Below are positions 7,940 to 16,744 of a stretch of 64,000 nt of DNA, one piece after another. Within the stretch, counting starts at the first letter, position 1. Every line of letters begins with the position of its first letter. The notes beneath the pieces are model-generated. The model did no database searches. It was not told the origin of the DNA and worked only from the letters and a program-made list of their open reading frames with translations. Location of the stretch: NCBI GenBank assembly GCA_022563855.1, contig JADFMN010000001.1:1-64000 (forward strand). Direction: 5' to 3'. Made by a program: the position numbers and the translations under genes. The stretch comes from Armatimonadota bacterium (GTDB lineage Bacteria; Armatimonadota; Fimbriimonadia; Fimbriimonadales; Fimbriimonadaceae).

Positions 7940-10272
7940 CCCTTCGGTGGTGGGCTTGCGAGGAGAAAACCGACCGGAGGCCACGGTCCGTCGGGCTGAA
8001 ACCTGACAGGACTGGCGACGATCACATCTAGCTCTAGGTCGGCGGACGGCGGAGCGTCGAGATGCAGCACAACGTCGATCGTTCCCCTTGGCATGTTGGC
8101 GCTTCCGAGCTTGTACCACGCAAATCCCAATCCGTAAAAACTGACCGGATCGGCGTCTAGTCGCAAGGTTTCGGTTCCGATAGTGACGGTCACCTTGTCT
8201 CGAACCGATTCTGGAATCCGGGCGGCGATCCAGAACTCGTGTTCCCCTTCGGTTCTGGTTCGGAGCGGAAACCTGGCGTAGTAAGAGCTGTTGGTGCCGC
8301 TGAGCCGAGTGTCCAGCACCAGGCCGCCGTCGCCAGAGCAGCCAGGGATGAGGCGCGGCTCGCTAAAGTTGTAGTCGCGGCAGTGCTCACCTTCGATCCA
8401 AAGATACGGAGCCGCCTTTGGTATAGCCTCGTGCAGCAGGTGAGTCAACCCGGGGTAGGCGCCGCTAGGGTTTCGCTTGAACGCCTCGATCAACCTGACG
8501 AAATCGTACTGTCGACTGCCCGTGGGGTCAACCCGGTTTTCAAAGTTGGAGAACAGCGCAGTGAGCTGCAGCACGGTCTCCTCGTAGCTGACCTGTGGGA
8601 TCGGGATTTCAAATGTGTTGCGGATGATGACCGGAATCGACGGCATGTTCAGCTCTATGCTGTCCCGGCGCTTTCGGATTCTCAAGTTGCGTCCATCTAG
8701 CGCCGTCAACTCTATGTTCTCTGTGTTAGAGAACAGGAGCTTGACGCGCATCCCGTCCTCTCTCGCCCAAATCACCGAGTATGAATCGGTCGAGCCAGCG
8801 TATCGGTAGCCGAGGAGTTGGCTGCCGTAGTCCAGTCGCTCGCCAGCAGCCGGCGCCGGATACCACCACCACCCGCCGAAGATGCGGCCTGGCCGGGCAG
8901 GATTCATTGCTGATTCGGGATAGAACAGGGGCGTGGGGCTCCACTCCGCGTCGGAAACGTCGGCTCGAAGCTTACGGGCTATCCGCGAAATGACGGCGAC
9001 CTGCTCCTTGCTCTTGGCGCGGAAGAACGCACCTCGAACCCCCATGCTCTTCATCTCGAGCAGCGCTGCGCTGAGAGTGAAGCGACCTTGAGTCGTCAAC
9101 TCGACGTCAGTGGCGAAAATCGCTGTGACCTGTTGCCGTACGAGCGCACTGCCAGCCGCCTTGCTGAGCTGGTCGATCACGTGATATAGGGAATCTCCTC
9201 TGATCCGAACGCCGACGCCGGTCAGTCCGATGCGGTCGCTGTCGTACGGACCCGACCATCCGCTCCAGGTCTGAAAGACGGGGCAGTTCAACTCCCTATT
9301 GATGCTCTGAAGGAGGCGCTCATACCGCCGCAGAGCGGTCGATCTAACGACCTCTCTGATATCCTTCCAAGCGAGGGAATTGATCCGATTGCTGGCAAAC
9401 ACCTTGTCGAACACGGGATCGTACAGTAGTTCGACGCCCCTGGTATCCGACCAGAGCGGTATCAGACGTGAGAGCTGCTCGAACGTTTCGATGTCGTTTG
9501 ACCCAATGCTCCAAGCTCGCATACAGGTCACAGGGCTGCCGTACTTTCTTGCAAGGAAGGTCTCCAACTCTAGATGGAAGAGCGGCGAGGTCGGTACGGC
9601 GCTGAGGTCCGGCGCAGGGAAGACGGATACCTGACCCAACGGATCGAGTATCCCGCGGAATCCCGATCCGAGTTCGTTTCTCCGCAGCGTCAACAGCAGC
9701 TGATCGCGGTGCTCATCGAACCCCTCCCAAAAGTCGGGTATCCCGCTGTTGGTCAGCTCCGGATATAGCAGGAGCACGTGTGGCACAAGAACTTGGGTAT
9801 CGAACTCTCTGTCGATGCGGCCGCCAGGGGTTTCAATGCGGCCAGCAAACCTAATCGCGCTAGTGCGGTTGTCCGCTATCACGGCTATCGCCGAAATCGC
9901 TCCCGGAATAGAGGCGACGACGTGCACGATTCCTTGCAGTTTCTCAATGCGGTAGCCGTGCGGCTCAACAGCTATCCCCCTTGAACTCGGCGCTAGAGAC
10001 GAGATCGCAATCATGAATCTCGCGTCGGACTCGTGCAGAACTTCTAAGGTGGACTCCCAGCCTGAGCCGTCGACAGGCAGTTCGACGATGAGGTCCAAAA
10101 TGCCGGCGTCGAGCGCCGCGCGGACGGATTCTGGATCTCCGGCGATCCGCAGCCCGATCGGCATATAAGGTTCGCCGTCCCACAAAACCGTACCGTGCTC
10201 GTTCACGGACCAGTTCGCGGGGGAGGCGGGCGAAAGGGCCAGGATCAAGGCAATCGCCTGAAGCATCGTCAT
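7936..10272 (-). CDS. Large secreted protein, resembles glycoside hydrolases
   Basis: I do not recognise a specific family. From the ATG at 10272 the protein has 778 residues, starting with a hydrophobic signal segment (MLQAIALILALSPASPA); the frame extends to 10305. The mature N-terminus, VLWDGEPYMPIGLRI, resembles the opening beta-strand of beta-galactosidase-type TIM barrels (GH35/42-like), and the next ~400 residues alternate strands and helices with many Trp and Asp. The last ~130 residues (WIEGEHCRDYNFSEP onward) look like a carbohydrate-binding jelly-roll. A role in extracellular glycan breakdown is an inference. No catalytic Glu pair can be assigned by eye. It is divergent from transketolase with almost no intergenic DNA. 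Confidence 0.6.
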   Translation of the reverse strand: MTMLQAIALILALSPASPANWSVNEHGTVLWDGEPYMPIGLRIAGDPESVRAALDAGILDLIVELPVDGSGWESTLEVLHESDARFMIAISSLAPSSRGIAVEPHGYRIEKLQGIVHVVASIPGAISAIAVIADNRTSAIRFAGRIETPGGRIDREFDTQVLVPHVLLLYPELTNSGIPDFWEGFDEHRDQLLLTLRRNELGSGFRGILDPLGQVSVFPAPDLSAVPTSPLFHLELETFLARKYGSPVTCMRAWSIGSNDIETFEQLSRLIPLWSDTRGVELLYDPVFDKVFASNRINSLAWKDIREVVRSTALRRYERLLQSINRELNCPVFQTWSGWSGPYDSDRIGLTGVGVRIRGDSLYHVIDQLSKAAGSALVRQQVTAIFATDVELTTQGRFTLSAALLEMKSMGVRGAFFRAKSKEQVAVISRIARKLRADVSDAEWSPTPLFYPESAMNPARPGRIFGGWWWYPAPAAGERLDYGSQLLGYRYAGSTDSYSVIWAREDGMRVKLLFSNTENIELTALDGRNLRIRKRRDSIELNMPSIPVIIRNTFEIPIPQVSYEETVLQLTALFSNFENRVDPTGSRQYDFVRLIEAFKRNPSGAYPGLTHLLHEAIPKAAPYLWIEGEHCRDYNFSEPRLIPGCSGDGGLVLDTRLSGTNSSYYARFPLRTRTEGEHEFWIAARIPESVRDKVTVTIGTETLRLDADPVSFYGLGFAWYKLGSANMPRGTIDVVLHLDAPPSADLELDVIVASPVRFQPDGPWPPVGFLLASPPPKG

Positions 10273-10299
10273 AGAGGCTACCCCGCCTCGCCTGCCGGG

Positions 10300-10305
10300 T
10301 AGCAT
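10300..10305 (+). promoter_or_regulatory. Possible -10 box of tkt (leaderless layout)
   Basis: TAGCAT ends six bases before the GTG at 10312, so a transcript starting about 7 bases downstream would begin at the start codon. There is no clear -35 box and no Shine-Dalgarno sequence. It matches the spacing seen before the genes at 18877 and 31077, but the match to TATAAT is only four of six. Confidence 0.3.
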
Positions 10306-10311
10306 CCAACC

Positions 10312-12297
10312 GTGGTGTCGACAGAGAAGGATCTCGACGAAATTTGCATCAATACTCTCCGCGGTCTAGCGATCGACGCCGTTCAGAAGGCAAATAGCGG
10401 GCATCCAGGGCTGCCTTTGGGCGCTGCGCCGTTTGCATACGTGCTGTGGGACCGCCATCTCAAGCACAACCCCGCCGACCCGAGTTGGTTCAACCGAGAT
10501 CGCTTCGTGCTGTCAGCCGGGCATGGCAGTATGCTGCTCTACGGCCTGCTTCACCTGTTCGGATATGATCTCAGCCTGGAGGAAATCAAGAGCTTCCGAC
10601 AGTGGGGAAGCAAGACGCCGGGACACCCTGAAAACCACCTGACGCCGGGCGTGGAGACGGCTACCGGCCCCTTGGGGCAAGGCATCTCGACGGCGGTCGG
10701 CATGGCGGTCGCGGAGCGGTTTCTGGCGGCTCGGTTCAACCGACCTGATCACCAAATCGTCGATCACTACACATACGTTCTTGCCTCCGATGGCGACTTG
10801 ATGGAGGGGGTCACGCAAGAGGCGTGCTCGTTCGCCGGCCACCAGAAGCTCGGCAAGCTGATCGTGCTGTACGACGACAACGAGATCACGATCGACGGTT
10901 CGACGGAGTTGACGTTCACCGAGGACGTCGCGCGAAAGTTCGATGCGCTCGGCTGGCACGTTCAAGGGTGCGACGGCAACGATCTTGACGACGTCGATAG
11001 GTTGATTTCGTTAGCGAAGGACGAAGCCTCACGGCCGAGCCTCATCATTTGCAAGACGACAATCGGATACGGGAGCCCGAACAAGGCGGGCTCGGAAAAG
11101 TCCCACGGCGCTGCGCTCGGCGTCGAGGAGGTCGCCCTGACCAAGCAGGCATTGGATATCCCCGAAGACGATTTCTTCGTGCCGGAAAAGGCCGCTGCGC
11201 ACGGCCGGGCCGCCGTTGAACGAGGGCTCAAGAGCCAAGAGTCGTGGATGGACGCCCTCTCAGCCTACGCTTCCGCGCACCCGAACGAGCATCAAGAGCT
11301 CGTGGCCGCCCTTTCGGGCGATCGGAACTTCGCCTGGCTTGGCGAGCTTCCGACCTTCAGGGAGTCCGAGGCAACGCGCAACAGCAGCAGCAAGATCCTC
11401 AACGAAATCGCCGCAGAACATCCGACGATGATCGGCGGATGTGCCGACCTAGCTGGATCCGTAAAGACGGAAATCAAGGACGGCGGGATCATGTCAGCGG
11501 CAGTACCGGACGGAAGAAACGTCCGCTACGGGGTGCGAGAGCACGCGATGGCGGCGATCGTTAACGGAATGACGTTGCACCGCGGAACGATTGCGTTTGG
11601 CGGGACGTTCCTGATCTTCAGCGACTACTGTCGGCCATCGCTGCGTATTGCCGCGCTAATGCAATGCCCTTCGATCTTCCTGTTCTCTCACGATTCGATC
11701 GGACTCGGGGAGGACGGCCCGACGCATCAACCGATCGAACATGTTATGTCCCTGCGCGCTATCCCGAACTTCAACGTGATGCGTCCTGCGGACGGAAACG
11801 AGACGGCCGCGTGCTGGAAGGTCGCGCTAGAATCGACGACGACGCCGAGCGCGATTCTCCTGACGCGGCAGAACGTTCGCCAGCTTTCACCTAGCTTCGA
11901 CGGGGAGCAACATCCCGCAGAGAGGGGCGCGTACGTGCTGCGCGAATGCGAAGGAGGGCCACAGGCAGTTCTCGTTGCAACCGGTAGCGAAGTCGAGATC
12001 GCCGTCGACGCTGCGACGATCCTCTCTGAGCAAGGGATTGCCTGCCGAGTTGTCAGCATGCCTTCGTGGCACCTTTTTGAGAGGCAAGACGCGGACTACA
12101 GACGGTCGGTGCTGCCGCCAGACGTCGCGACCGTTTCGGTCGAAGCAGGCAGGACATTTGGATGGAGCAAGTACGCCCAGGCGCACGTCGGAATCGACCG
12201 GTTCGGCGCGTCGGCTCCGGCTCCGACTCTGTACAAGGAGTTTGGAATAACGGCCGACGCCGTCGCTTCAAAGGCGGCTGAGCTGATCGGTCGTTGA
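10312..12297 (+). CDS. tkt: Transketolase
   Basis: This 661-residue protein is full length for transketolase. It transfers a two-carbon ketol unit between sugar phosphates in the pentose phosphate pathway, using thiamine diphosphate. The N-terminal TPP domain has the expected [17 protein letters not shown], and [17 protein letters not shown] leading to NEITIDG (metal and pyrophosphate binding). The middle pyrimidine-binding domain carries [14 protein letters not shown] with the catalytic Glu, and the C-terminal transketolase domain follows (~540-660). The frame opens with two consecutive GTG codons (10312, 10315) and has no ribosome-binding site. It is convergent with the hypothetical gene at 12303, only five bases away. 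Confidence 0.95.
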   Translation: MVSTEKDLDEICINTLRGLAIDAVQKANSGHPGLPLGAAPFAYVLWDRHLKHNPADPSWFNRDRFVLSAGHGSMLLYGLLHLFGYDLSLEEIKSFRQWGSKTPGHPENHLTPGVETATGPLGQGISTAVGMAVAERFLAARFNRPDHQIVDHYTYVLASDGDLMEGVTQEACSFAGHQKLGKLIVLYDDNEITIDGSTELTFTEDVARKFDALGWHVQGCDGNDLDDVDRLISLAKDEASRPSLIICKTTIGYGSPNKAGSEKSHGAALGVEEVALTKQALDIPEDDFFVPEKAAAHGRAAVERGLKSQESWMDALSAYASAHPNEHQELVAALSGDRNFAWLGELPTFRESEATRNSSSKILNEIAAEHPTMIGGCADLAGSVKTEIKDGGIMSAAVPDGRNVRYGVREHAMAAIVNGMTLHRGTIAFGGTFLIFSDYCRPSLRIAALMQCPSIFLFSHDSIGLGEDGPTHQPIEHVMSLRAIPNFNVMRPADGNETAACWKVALESTTTPSAILLTRQNVRQLSPSFDGEQHPAERGAYVLRECEGGPQAVLVATGSEVEIAVDAATILSEQGIACRVVSMPSWHLFERQDADYRRSVLPPDVATVSVEAGRTFGWSKYAQAHVGIDRFGASAPAPTLYKEFGITADAVASKAAELIGR

Positions 12298-12302
12298 CGA
12301 GA

Positions 12303-12932
12303 TTAGGTCTTCGGCTTGCGCTTTGCCCGCGCCCTTTTCTTGCCGCCAGGGCCGAGCTCCACTGCCGTGCTTTCTCCCTCAAACTCTGGGCTGAACACGA
12401 CGTGCCGCTGCAACTCTCCATCGCTCAGCGTTGACCAGTTGACGCGCTCCAGCGACCAGTGCCAGCCGATATCGGTCGGCGAGTACATGAACTCAACGCC
12501 CTGCTTGAGAATATCGCTGAGCAGGGTCTTTAGCTCCTTGCGCTTGCCGAGCACGGCCTCTCCGACCTTTTGATCAGGGCGAATCGTTATCATCATTCGC
12601 AGAGCGGGCTGCTCAAGCAGCTTCGCCTTGGCTGCAGCAGCCTTTGTCATCCTAGCTGGAGCCTTGGTCGTCGTTTTTCTCGTCTTCTTCTTAACAGGCT
12701 CTTCCTCTGTTGCCTTGCTGGCTACCTCTATGTCTCGGATCAGCAGCCGCGTCAGGTCAGCCTGGTCCTGAGGCCACTTGTACGCCTTGCCGTCGAAGAT
12801 GCAGAGCGCGTGCCTGCCGCACTCCACCAGCGCAGTCGCCACGAGCGCGACGTCGGTCGGCTTGAGCTTCTCGTACTCCTTTCGAATCTGGTCGAAAGTC
12901 GCTTCAGGCTTAGTTAGGTTGCAACTGATCAA
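12303..12932 (-). CDS. Hypothetical protein with Lys/Ala-rich linker
   Basis: This protein of 209 residues belongs to no family I recognise. Residues ~1-70 look helical (IRKEYEKLKPTDVALVATALVECG). Residues ~73-105 are a basic, low-complexity Lys/Thr/Ala stretch similar to nucleic-acid-binding linkers. The rest is a compact alpha/beta region with two Trp pairs, ending in a strongly basic tail (KKRARAKRKPKT). Start choice is uncertain: the frame opens with TTG and has no better ATG before the linker. The basic tail and linker hint at DNA or RNA binding, but that is a guess. It is convergent with tkt. Confidence 0.6.
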   Translation of the reverse strand: MISCNLTKPEATFDQIRKEYEKLKPTDVALVATALVECGRHALCIFDGKAYKWPQDQADLTRLLIRDIEVASKATEEEPVKKKTRKTTTKAPARMTKAAAAKAKLLEQPALRMMITIRPDQKVGEAVLGKRKELKTLLSDILKQGVEFMYSPTDIGWHWSLERVNWSTLSDGELQRHVVFSPEFEGESTAVELGPGGKKRARAKRKPKT

Positions 12933-13013
12933 ATCTCTGGAAAACCTCTTGTATCAACCGGCGTTGAGCCTGTCGATCAGGCGCGATTGTACCCGGCAGG
13001 GTAAAACTTGAGA

Positions 13014-14036
13014 ATGCGGCGATACGGTTGGGTGGGCCTTGCGGCTTTGGTTTGTACAGCTATAGCCATATTCGGATGTGACACCAAGCCAGGCTCTGAC
13101 GGCAAGACGGGCGTGATGACCGTCGGCATCGTCTTTGACACTGGCGGGTTGGGCGACAAGTCGTTCAACGACTCTGCTTGGCGCGGGATTGAGCGAGCGG
13201 TTGGCGAACTTGCAATCCGTGATATGCGCATAGAGAGCGGTAGCGAATCCGAGTACGAAGACAACCTGATTCTGATGGCTGAAGAAGGCATAGACCTGGT
13301 GATCGCGGTCGGAATCAATATGCAGACGGCACTAAAGACCGTGGCGCCGCAGTATCCGAACGTATCGTTTGCGATCATTGACGGCAGCATCCTTGATCTG
13401 CCGAACGTGCGGTCGCTGAAGTTCAAAGAGGAGGAAGGGAGCTATCTAGTAGGATTCCTCGCGGGCCTCATGACCGAGAGCGGCAAGATTGGCTTCGTTG
13501 GAGGTCAAGCGCTCGCGCTGATCCGAAAGTTCGAATACGGCTATCGGGCGGGCGCCGAGCGCGCAAGACCGGACGTGGAGTTCCTGCCCGCCAAGTACAT
13601 CGGGAGTTGGGATGACGTAGATCAAGCGAAGGTGGCTGCCAACGTGCTCTACGCCTCTGGCGCCGACGTCGTGTACCACGCGGCGGGGCGGGCCGGTCTG
13701 GGGGTCATTCGATCTGCGGCGGAGAACGAGAAGTGGGCCATTGGCGTCGACAGCGATCAAGACGGCGTCGAGGAAGGGTACGTGCTGACGAGCATGGTCA
13801 AGGGCGTCGACAAGGCAGTCTTCCAGACGATTCAGGATTTCCTGAACGGAGAGTTCACTTCTGGAGAAAAGGTCTACGATCTTGCGAGCGGAGGCGTCGG
13901 CGTTTCAGAGTTCCGATTTACTCGCGGCGACATCGGCGAAGATAACATCAAGCTGCTGGAAGATATTAAGCGGATGATCATCAGCGGCGAAATTGTCGTG
14001 CCATCGACCGAGGCCGAGTACCTCGCGCAGCGCTAG
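13014..14036 (+). CDS. BMP-family (PnrA/TmpC-like) substrate-binding lipoprotein
   Basis: This 340-residue protein starts with a lipoprotein signal (VCTAIAIFGC, Cys becoming the lipidated residue). The mature part matches the basic membrane protein family: TVGIVFDTGGLGDKSFNDSAW, followed by FAIIDGSILDLPNVRSLKF and VVYHAAGRAGLGVI. Family members bind purine nucleosides for an ABC importer. No permease or ATPase gene is adjacent, so partners must be elsewhere. I prefer the ATG at 13014; a TTG at 13008 is in frame. It is convergent with fmdB-like 14039-14314, with two bases between stops. Confidence 0.88.
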   Translation: MRRYGWVGLAALVCTAIAIFGCDTKPGSDGKTGVMTVGIVFDTGGLGDKSFNDSAWRGIERAVGELAIRDMRIESGSESEYEDNLILMAEEGIDLVIAVGINMQTALKTVAPQYPNVSFAIIDGSILDLPNVRSLKFKEEEGSYLVGFLAGLMTESGKIGFVGGQALALIRKFEYGYRAGAERARPDVEFLPAKYIGSWDDVDQAKVAANVLYASGADVVYHAAGRAGLGVIRSAAENEKWAIGVDSDQDGVEEGYVLTSMVKGVDKAVFQTIQDFLNGEFTSGEKVYDLASGGVGVSEFRFTRGDIGEDNIKLLEDIKRMIISGEIVVPSTEAEYLAQR

Positions 14037-14038
14037 AC

Positions 14039-14314
14039 CTACTCGTCTTCTTTTGCCGGCGGATTGCAAGCGCCATCGTCGCCGCCGGACGCGGGCGGAT
14101 CTGCGGAGCTTTCGCTTGCTTCCTTTTTTGCCGGTGCGTTGTCCGTGTGGTAAAAACCTGATCCCTTGAACAGTATCGCAGTCGGTTGGATCAACCGACG
14201 GAGCGATTTCTTCGCGCCGCAACTCTCGCAGTCAGACAGCGGATCATCGGACATCCGCTGCTCGGCCTCAAAGACCGTTTCACACTTCTTGCACTCGTAA
14301 ACGTAGGTTGGCAT
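14039..14314 (-). CDS. FmdB-family zinc-ribbon protein
   Basis: This small 91-residue protein opens with MPTYVYECKKCETVFE, the family hallmark. CxxC pairs at YECKKC and CESCG form one zinc ribbon in the first ~40 residues, followed by LIQPTAILFKGSGFYHTD, also typical. The remaining ~35 residues are a low-complexity acidic/Ala/Ser tail. The family is widespread and was first linked to regulation of formamidase/amidase genes, but its molecular role is unsettled. It lies back to back with a TerC gene. Confidence 0.9.
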   Translation of the reverse strand: MPTYVYECKKCETVFEAEQRMSDDPLSDCESCGAKKSLRRLIQPTAILFKGSGFYHTDNAPAKKEASESSADPPASGGDDGACNPPAKEDE

Positions 14315-14389
14315 TCCTTCCTCATTATCGGGTCTTGGCCACGAAGATGAATTGTGGCAGAATCAGGGTGGCCGTTACCGCTCCGACCC

Positions 14390-15163
14390 ATGGGCAGCCT
14401 GACCTTCGAATTCGCAGACCTCGGCACAGTCTTCTTCCTCATCATACTTGAGGGTCTTCTTTCAGCCGACAACGCGCTCGTGCTGGCGATTATGTGCCGG
14501 CACCTGCCTTCGGCACGACAGCAGAGGTCGGCGCTGACCTGGGGGCTGGCGATGTCGTTCGTGTTCCGCTGTGTTGCGATCCTCTTCGTGACACAGTTGA
14601 TCGCGTTCTGGTGGCTCCAGGCGATCGGTGCGGCGTACCTCTTGTACTTGCTGGTCAAGCACTTCTTGTCAGTTCGCAGTGGCTCGTCAGGCGGTCGGGC
14701 TGCCGGGAGGGGGTATTGGGCGACGGTCGTTGCTCTGGGTATCACGGATGTAGCGTTCGCGATCGACAGCGTGCTGGCGGCGGTCGCGACCGAGCCGAGG
14801 CCGGACAAGATTTGGATCGTCTTCATTGGAGCGTTCGCGGGCGTCGTACTGCTCCGGTTCGCGGCCACCGTGTTCATCAAGCTTCTTGCGAAGTACCCGC
14901 TCTTAGATCATCTCGCGTACTTGCTCGTCGGCTGGGTGGGAGTCAAGCTCGCGTTTCTTGCGGGACATAGCTACATGGCCAGCTACAACGTTTCTCACGC
15001 CACTCCCTTGCCTTATCGCATTCCTGAAATGCCGCTTGCTGTTTTCTGGGGCGTGCTCGGCATTCTCATAGTGGGAGGGGTCTCCCTCGCGGTCGGAAAG
15101 GCCGGCCGCGAGGAAAGTATGCACGCCCTTGACGAGGAGCCCGACGAGGCAGATGACGAGTAG
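14390..15163 (+). CDS. TerC-family integral membrane protein
   Basis: From the ATG at 14390 this is 257 residues; the frame is open from 14354 but the extra residues are not family-like. It shows about seven membrane segments and the diagnostic LEGLLSADNALVLAIM near the N-terminus and TDVAFAIDSVLAAVA in the middle, with conserved Asp residues in the membrane. TerC/YkoY proteins are implicated in metal (manganese) export and tellurium resistance. The C-terminus is an acidic cytoplasmic tail. No ter cluster surrounds it, so a metal-homeostasis role is the better guess. Confidence 0.88.
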   Translation: MGSLTFEFADLGTVFFLIILEGLLSADNALVLAIMCRHLPSARQQRSALTWGLAMSFVFRCVAILFVTQLIAFWWLQAIGAAYLLYLLVKHFLSVRSGSSGGRAAGRGYWATVVALGITDVAFAIDSVLAAVATEPRPDKIWIVFIGAFAGVVLLRFAATVFIKLLAKYPLLDHLAYLLVGWVGVKLAFLAGHSYMASYNVSHATPLPYRIPEMPLAVFWGVLGILIVGGVSLAVGKAGREESMHALDEEPDEADDE

Positions 15164-15204
15164 CGGTATTCTGGCGCTTCTATAAGAACCGAACGAGGAA
15201 AACA

Positions 15205-16272
15205 TTGCTGAAAATCGGATTGATCGGAACCGGCATGATCTGCAACTACGCCCACGTCCCTGGCTACAAGGCCATGGAGGACGACTGTGAGATCGTTTGG
15301 GCGTGTGACCTCATCGAGGAGAGGGCCAAGGAGGTCGCCGAGAAGAACGGAATTCCGAAGGTCACGACCGACTATCACGACATCCTGAACGACCCGGAGA
15401 TCGACGCCGTCTCCGTCATGACGCCGAACATCGCCCACATGCAGCCGACGATCGACGCGCTGAACGCAGGGAAGCACGTCATCTGCGAGAAGCCGCTCGC
15501 CATGAACGGAGACGAGGCCCGCAAGATGTGCGCGGCGGCCAGGGAGAACGGCAAACTGCTCCAAGTAGGCCTCCAGCAGCGGTTCACAGGCGCGGGGCAG
15601 TTCATGCGGCAGTTCATCGATGGCGGCGGCCTTGGGGACATCTACTACGCCAGGGCGCATGCGCTCCGCAGGCGCGGCGTCCCCGGCTGGGGGGTGTTCA
15701 CCAACAAAGAGCTTCAAGGCGGCGGTCCCCTCATCGACATCGGCGTCCACATTCTGGACTTCACGCTCTCGATGATGGATTATCCGAAGCCTGTCAGCGC
15801 AAGCGGCATGACCTGGAACATGCTCGGCACGAACCCCGATCTCTACAACGCCTGGGGCGACTTCGACCGCACCAAGTTCACAGTCGAGGACATGGCGGTC
15901 GGGTTCATCAGATTCGACAACGGCGCGATCGTCGTGCTGGAAAGCTCGTTCATGTCCAACCTGGACGGCAACCCGTTCTGCACGCAGCTCTTGGGCACCA
16001 AGGCCGGCGCCAAGATCGACTTCGACGAAGACGCCAAGGCGGTGGAGATCTACACCGAGTACGACAAACAGCTGTTCAACATGACCCCGGCGAACCTTCC
16101 CAAAGTCGAGTCGGCACACGTCGAAGAGGTCAAGGCGTTCGTCAGCGCGATCAAGAACGGCGACGACTCGCCGGTCCCCGGCGAAGAGGGCCTCATTCTC
16201 AACGCGATCTTCGACGCGCTGTATAAGAGTGCCGAGACGCGGAACGAGGAGCAGATCGACGTGTCGTACTAA
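15205..16272 (+). CDS. Gfo/Idh/MocA-family NAD(P)-dependent oxidoreductase
   Basis: This 355-residue protein starts at TTG 15205, preceded by a GAGGAAA ribosome-binding site. The N-terminus LKIGLIGTGMICNYAHVPGY is a Rossmann dinucleotide fold, CEKPLAMNGDEARKM contains the EKP catalytic Lys, and GGPLIDIGVHILDF supplies the conserved Asp/His of the second domain. Family members oxidise or reduce sugars, inositols and similar polyols. The precise substrate cannot be read from sequence. It stands alone, with a 470-base non-coding stretch after it. Confidence 0.9.
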   Translation: MLKIGLIGTGMICNYAHVPGYKAMEDDCEIVWACDLIEERAKEVAEKNGIPKVTTDYHDILNDPEIDAVSVMTPNIAHMQPTIDALNAGKHVICEKPLAMNGDEARKMCAAARENGKLLQVGLQQRFTGAGQFMRQFIDGGGLGDIYYARAHALRRRGVPGWGVFTNKELQGGGPLIDIGVHILDFTLSMMDYPKPVSASGMTWNMLGTNPDLYNAWGDFDRTKFTVEDMAVGFIRFDNGAIVVLESSFMSNLDGNPFCTQLLGTKAGAKIDFDEDAKAVEIYTEYDKQLFNMTPANLPKVESAHVEEVKAFVSAIKNGDDSPVPGEEGLILNAIFDALYKSAETRNEEQIDVSY

Positions 16273-16744
16273 GCTGAGGGCCTGCGGCTGACTTTTGCTT
16301 CGCTGACACGCGCTCCAACAATCCGTCCCCCGGCCTACAGGATATCGCTTTTCGCAGCTGTTCGTGGCCGGGGGAGGCAGGAGGAGGCCGAAGCCTGCTT
16401 ACGCCCTCACCTAACCTCTCCCACTCACCAACGCGCTCGATACGCGGCAGCAAGCAGAGCGGGAGAGGGATTCTCCGGAACGCGTGGCATTGCTGTCCCG
16501 ATGCGTGTGCGGGGCAGCCATGTGCCTACGGCTACAATTATCGACCTTCCCCATGGAGGGTCGTCCTCCTGGGCGACCTTAGCTTGCGTAGACGGCATAC
16601 AGCCGATCCTGCCAGTGGCCCTCGGTACCAATGTAGCCGCATCCTTCAGGTTGCGTCCCGGCGTGTCGGGTCGCGGCGCTCAGCGGGAGCCTCTGGCTGG
16701 CATGCAAGCTAGAGCATGCGGCTACAACTCTCTGGAATTGGCTT
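16273..16744. repeat. Non-coding stretch with several inverted repeats
   Basis: No credible gene is present. Three inverted repeats stand out: TCCCCCGGCC at 16326-16335 with its complement at 16366-16375; CCTCTCCC at 16415-16422 with GGGAGAGG at 16461-16468; and TGTAGCCGCAT at 16632-16642 with ATGCGGCTACA at 16716-16726. A partial relative of the last arm (CTACGGCTACAA) is near 16523. The pattern looks like a patchwork of interspersed REP-like repeats rather than one element. The first pair could also end transcription of the oxidoreductase gene. Confidence 0.5.
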
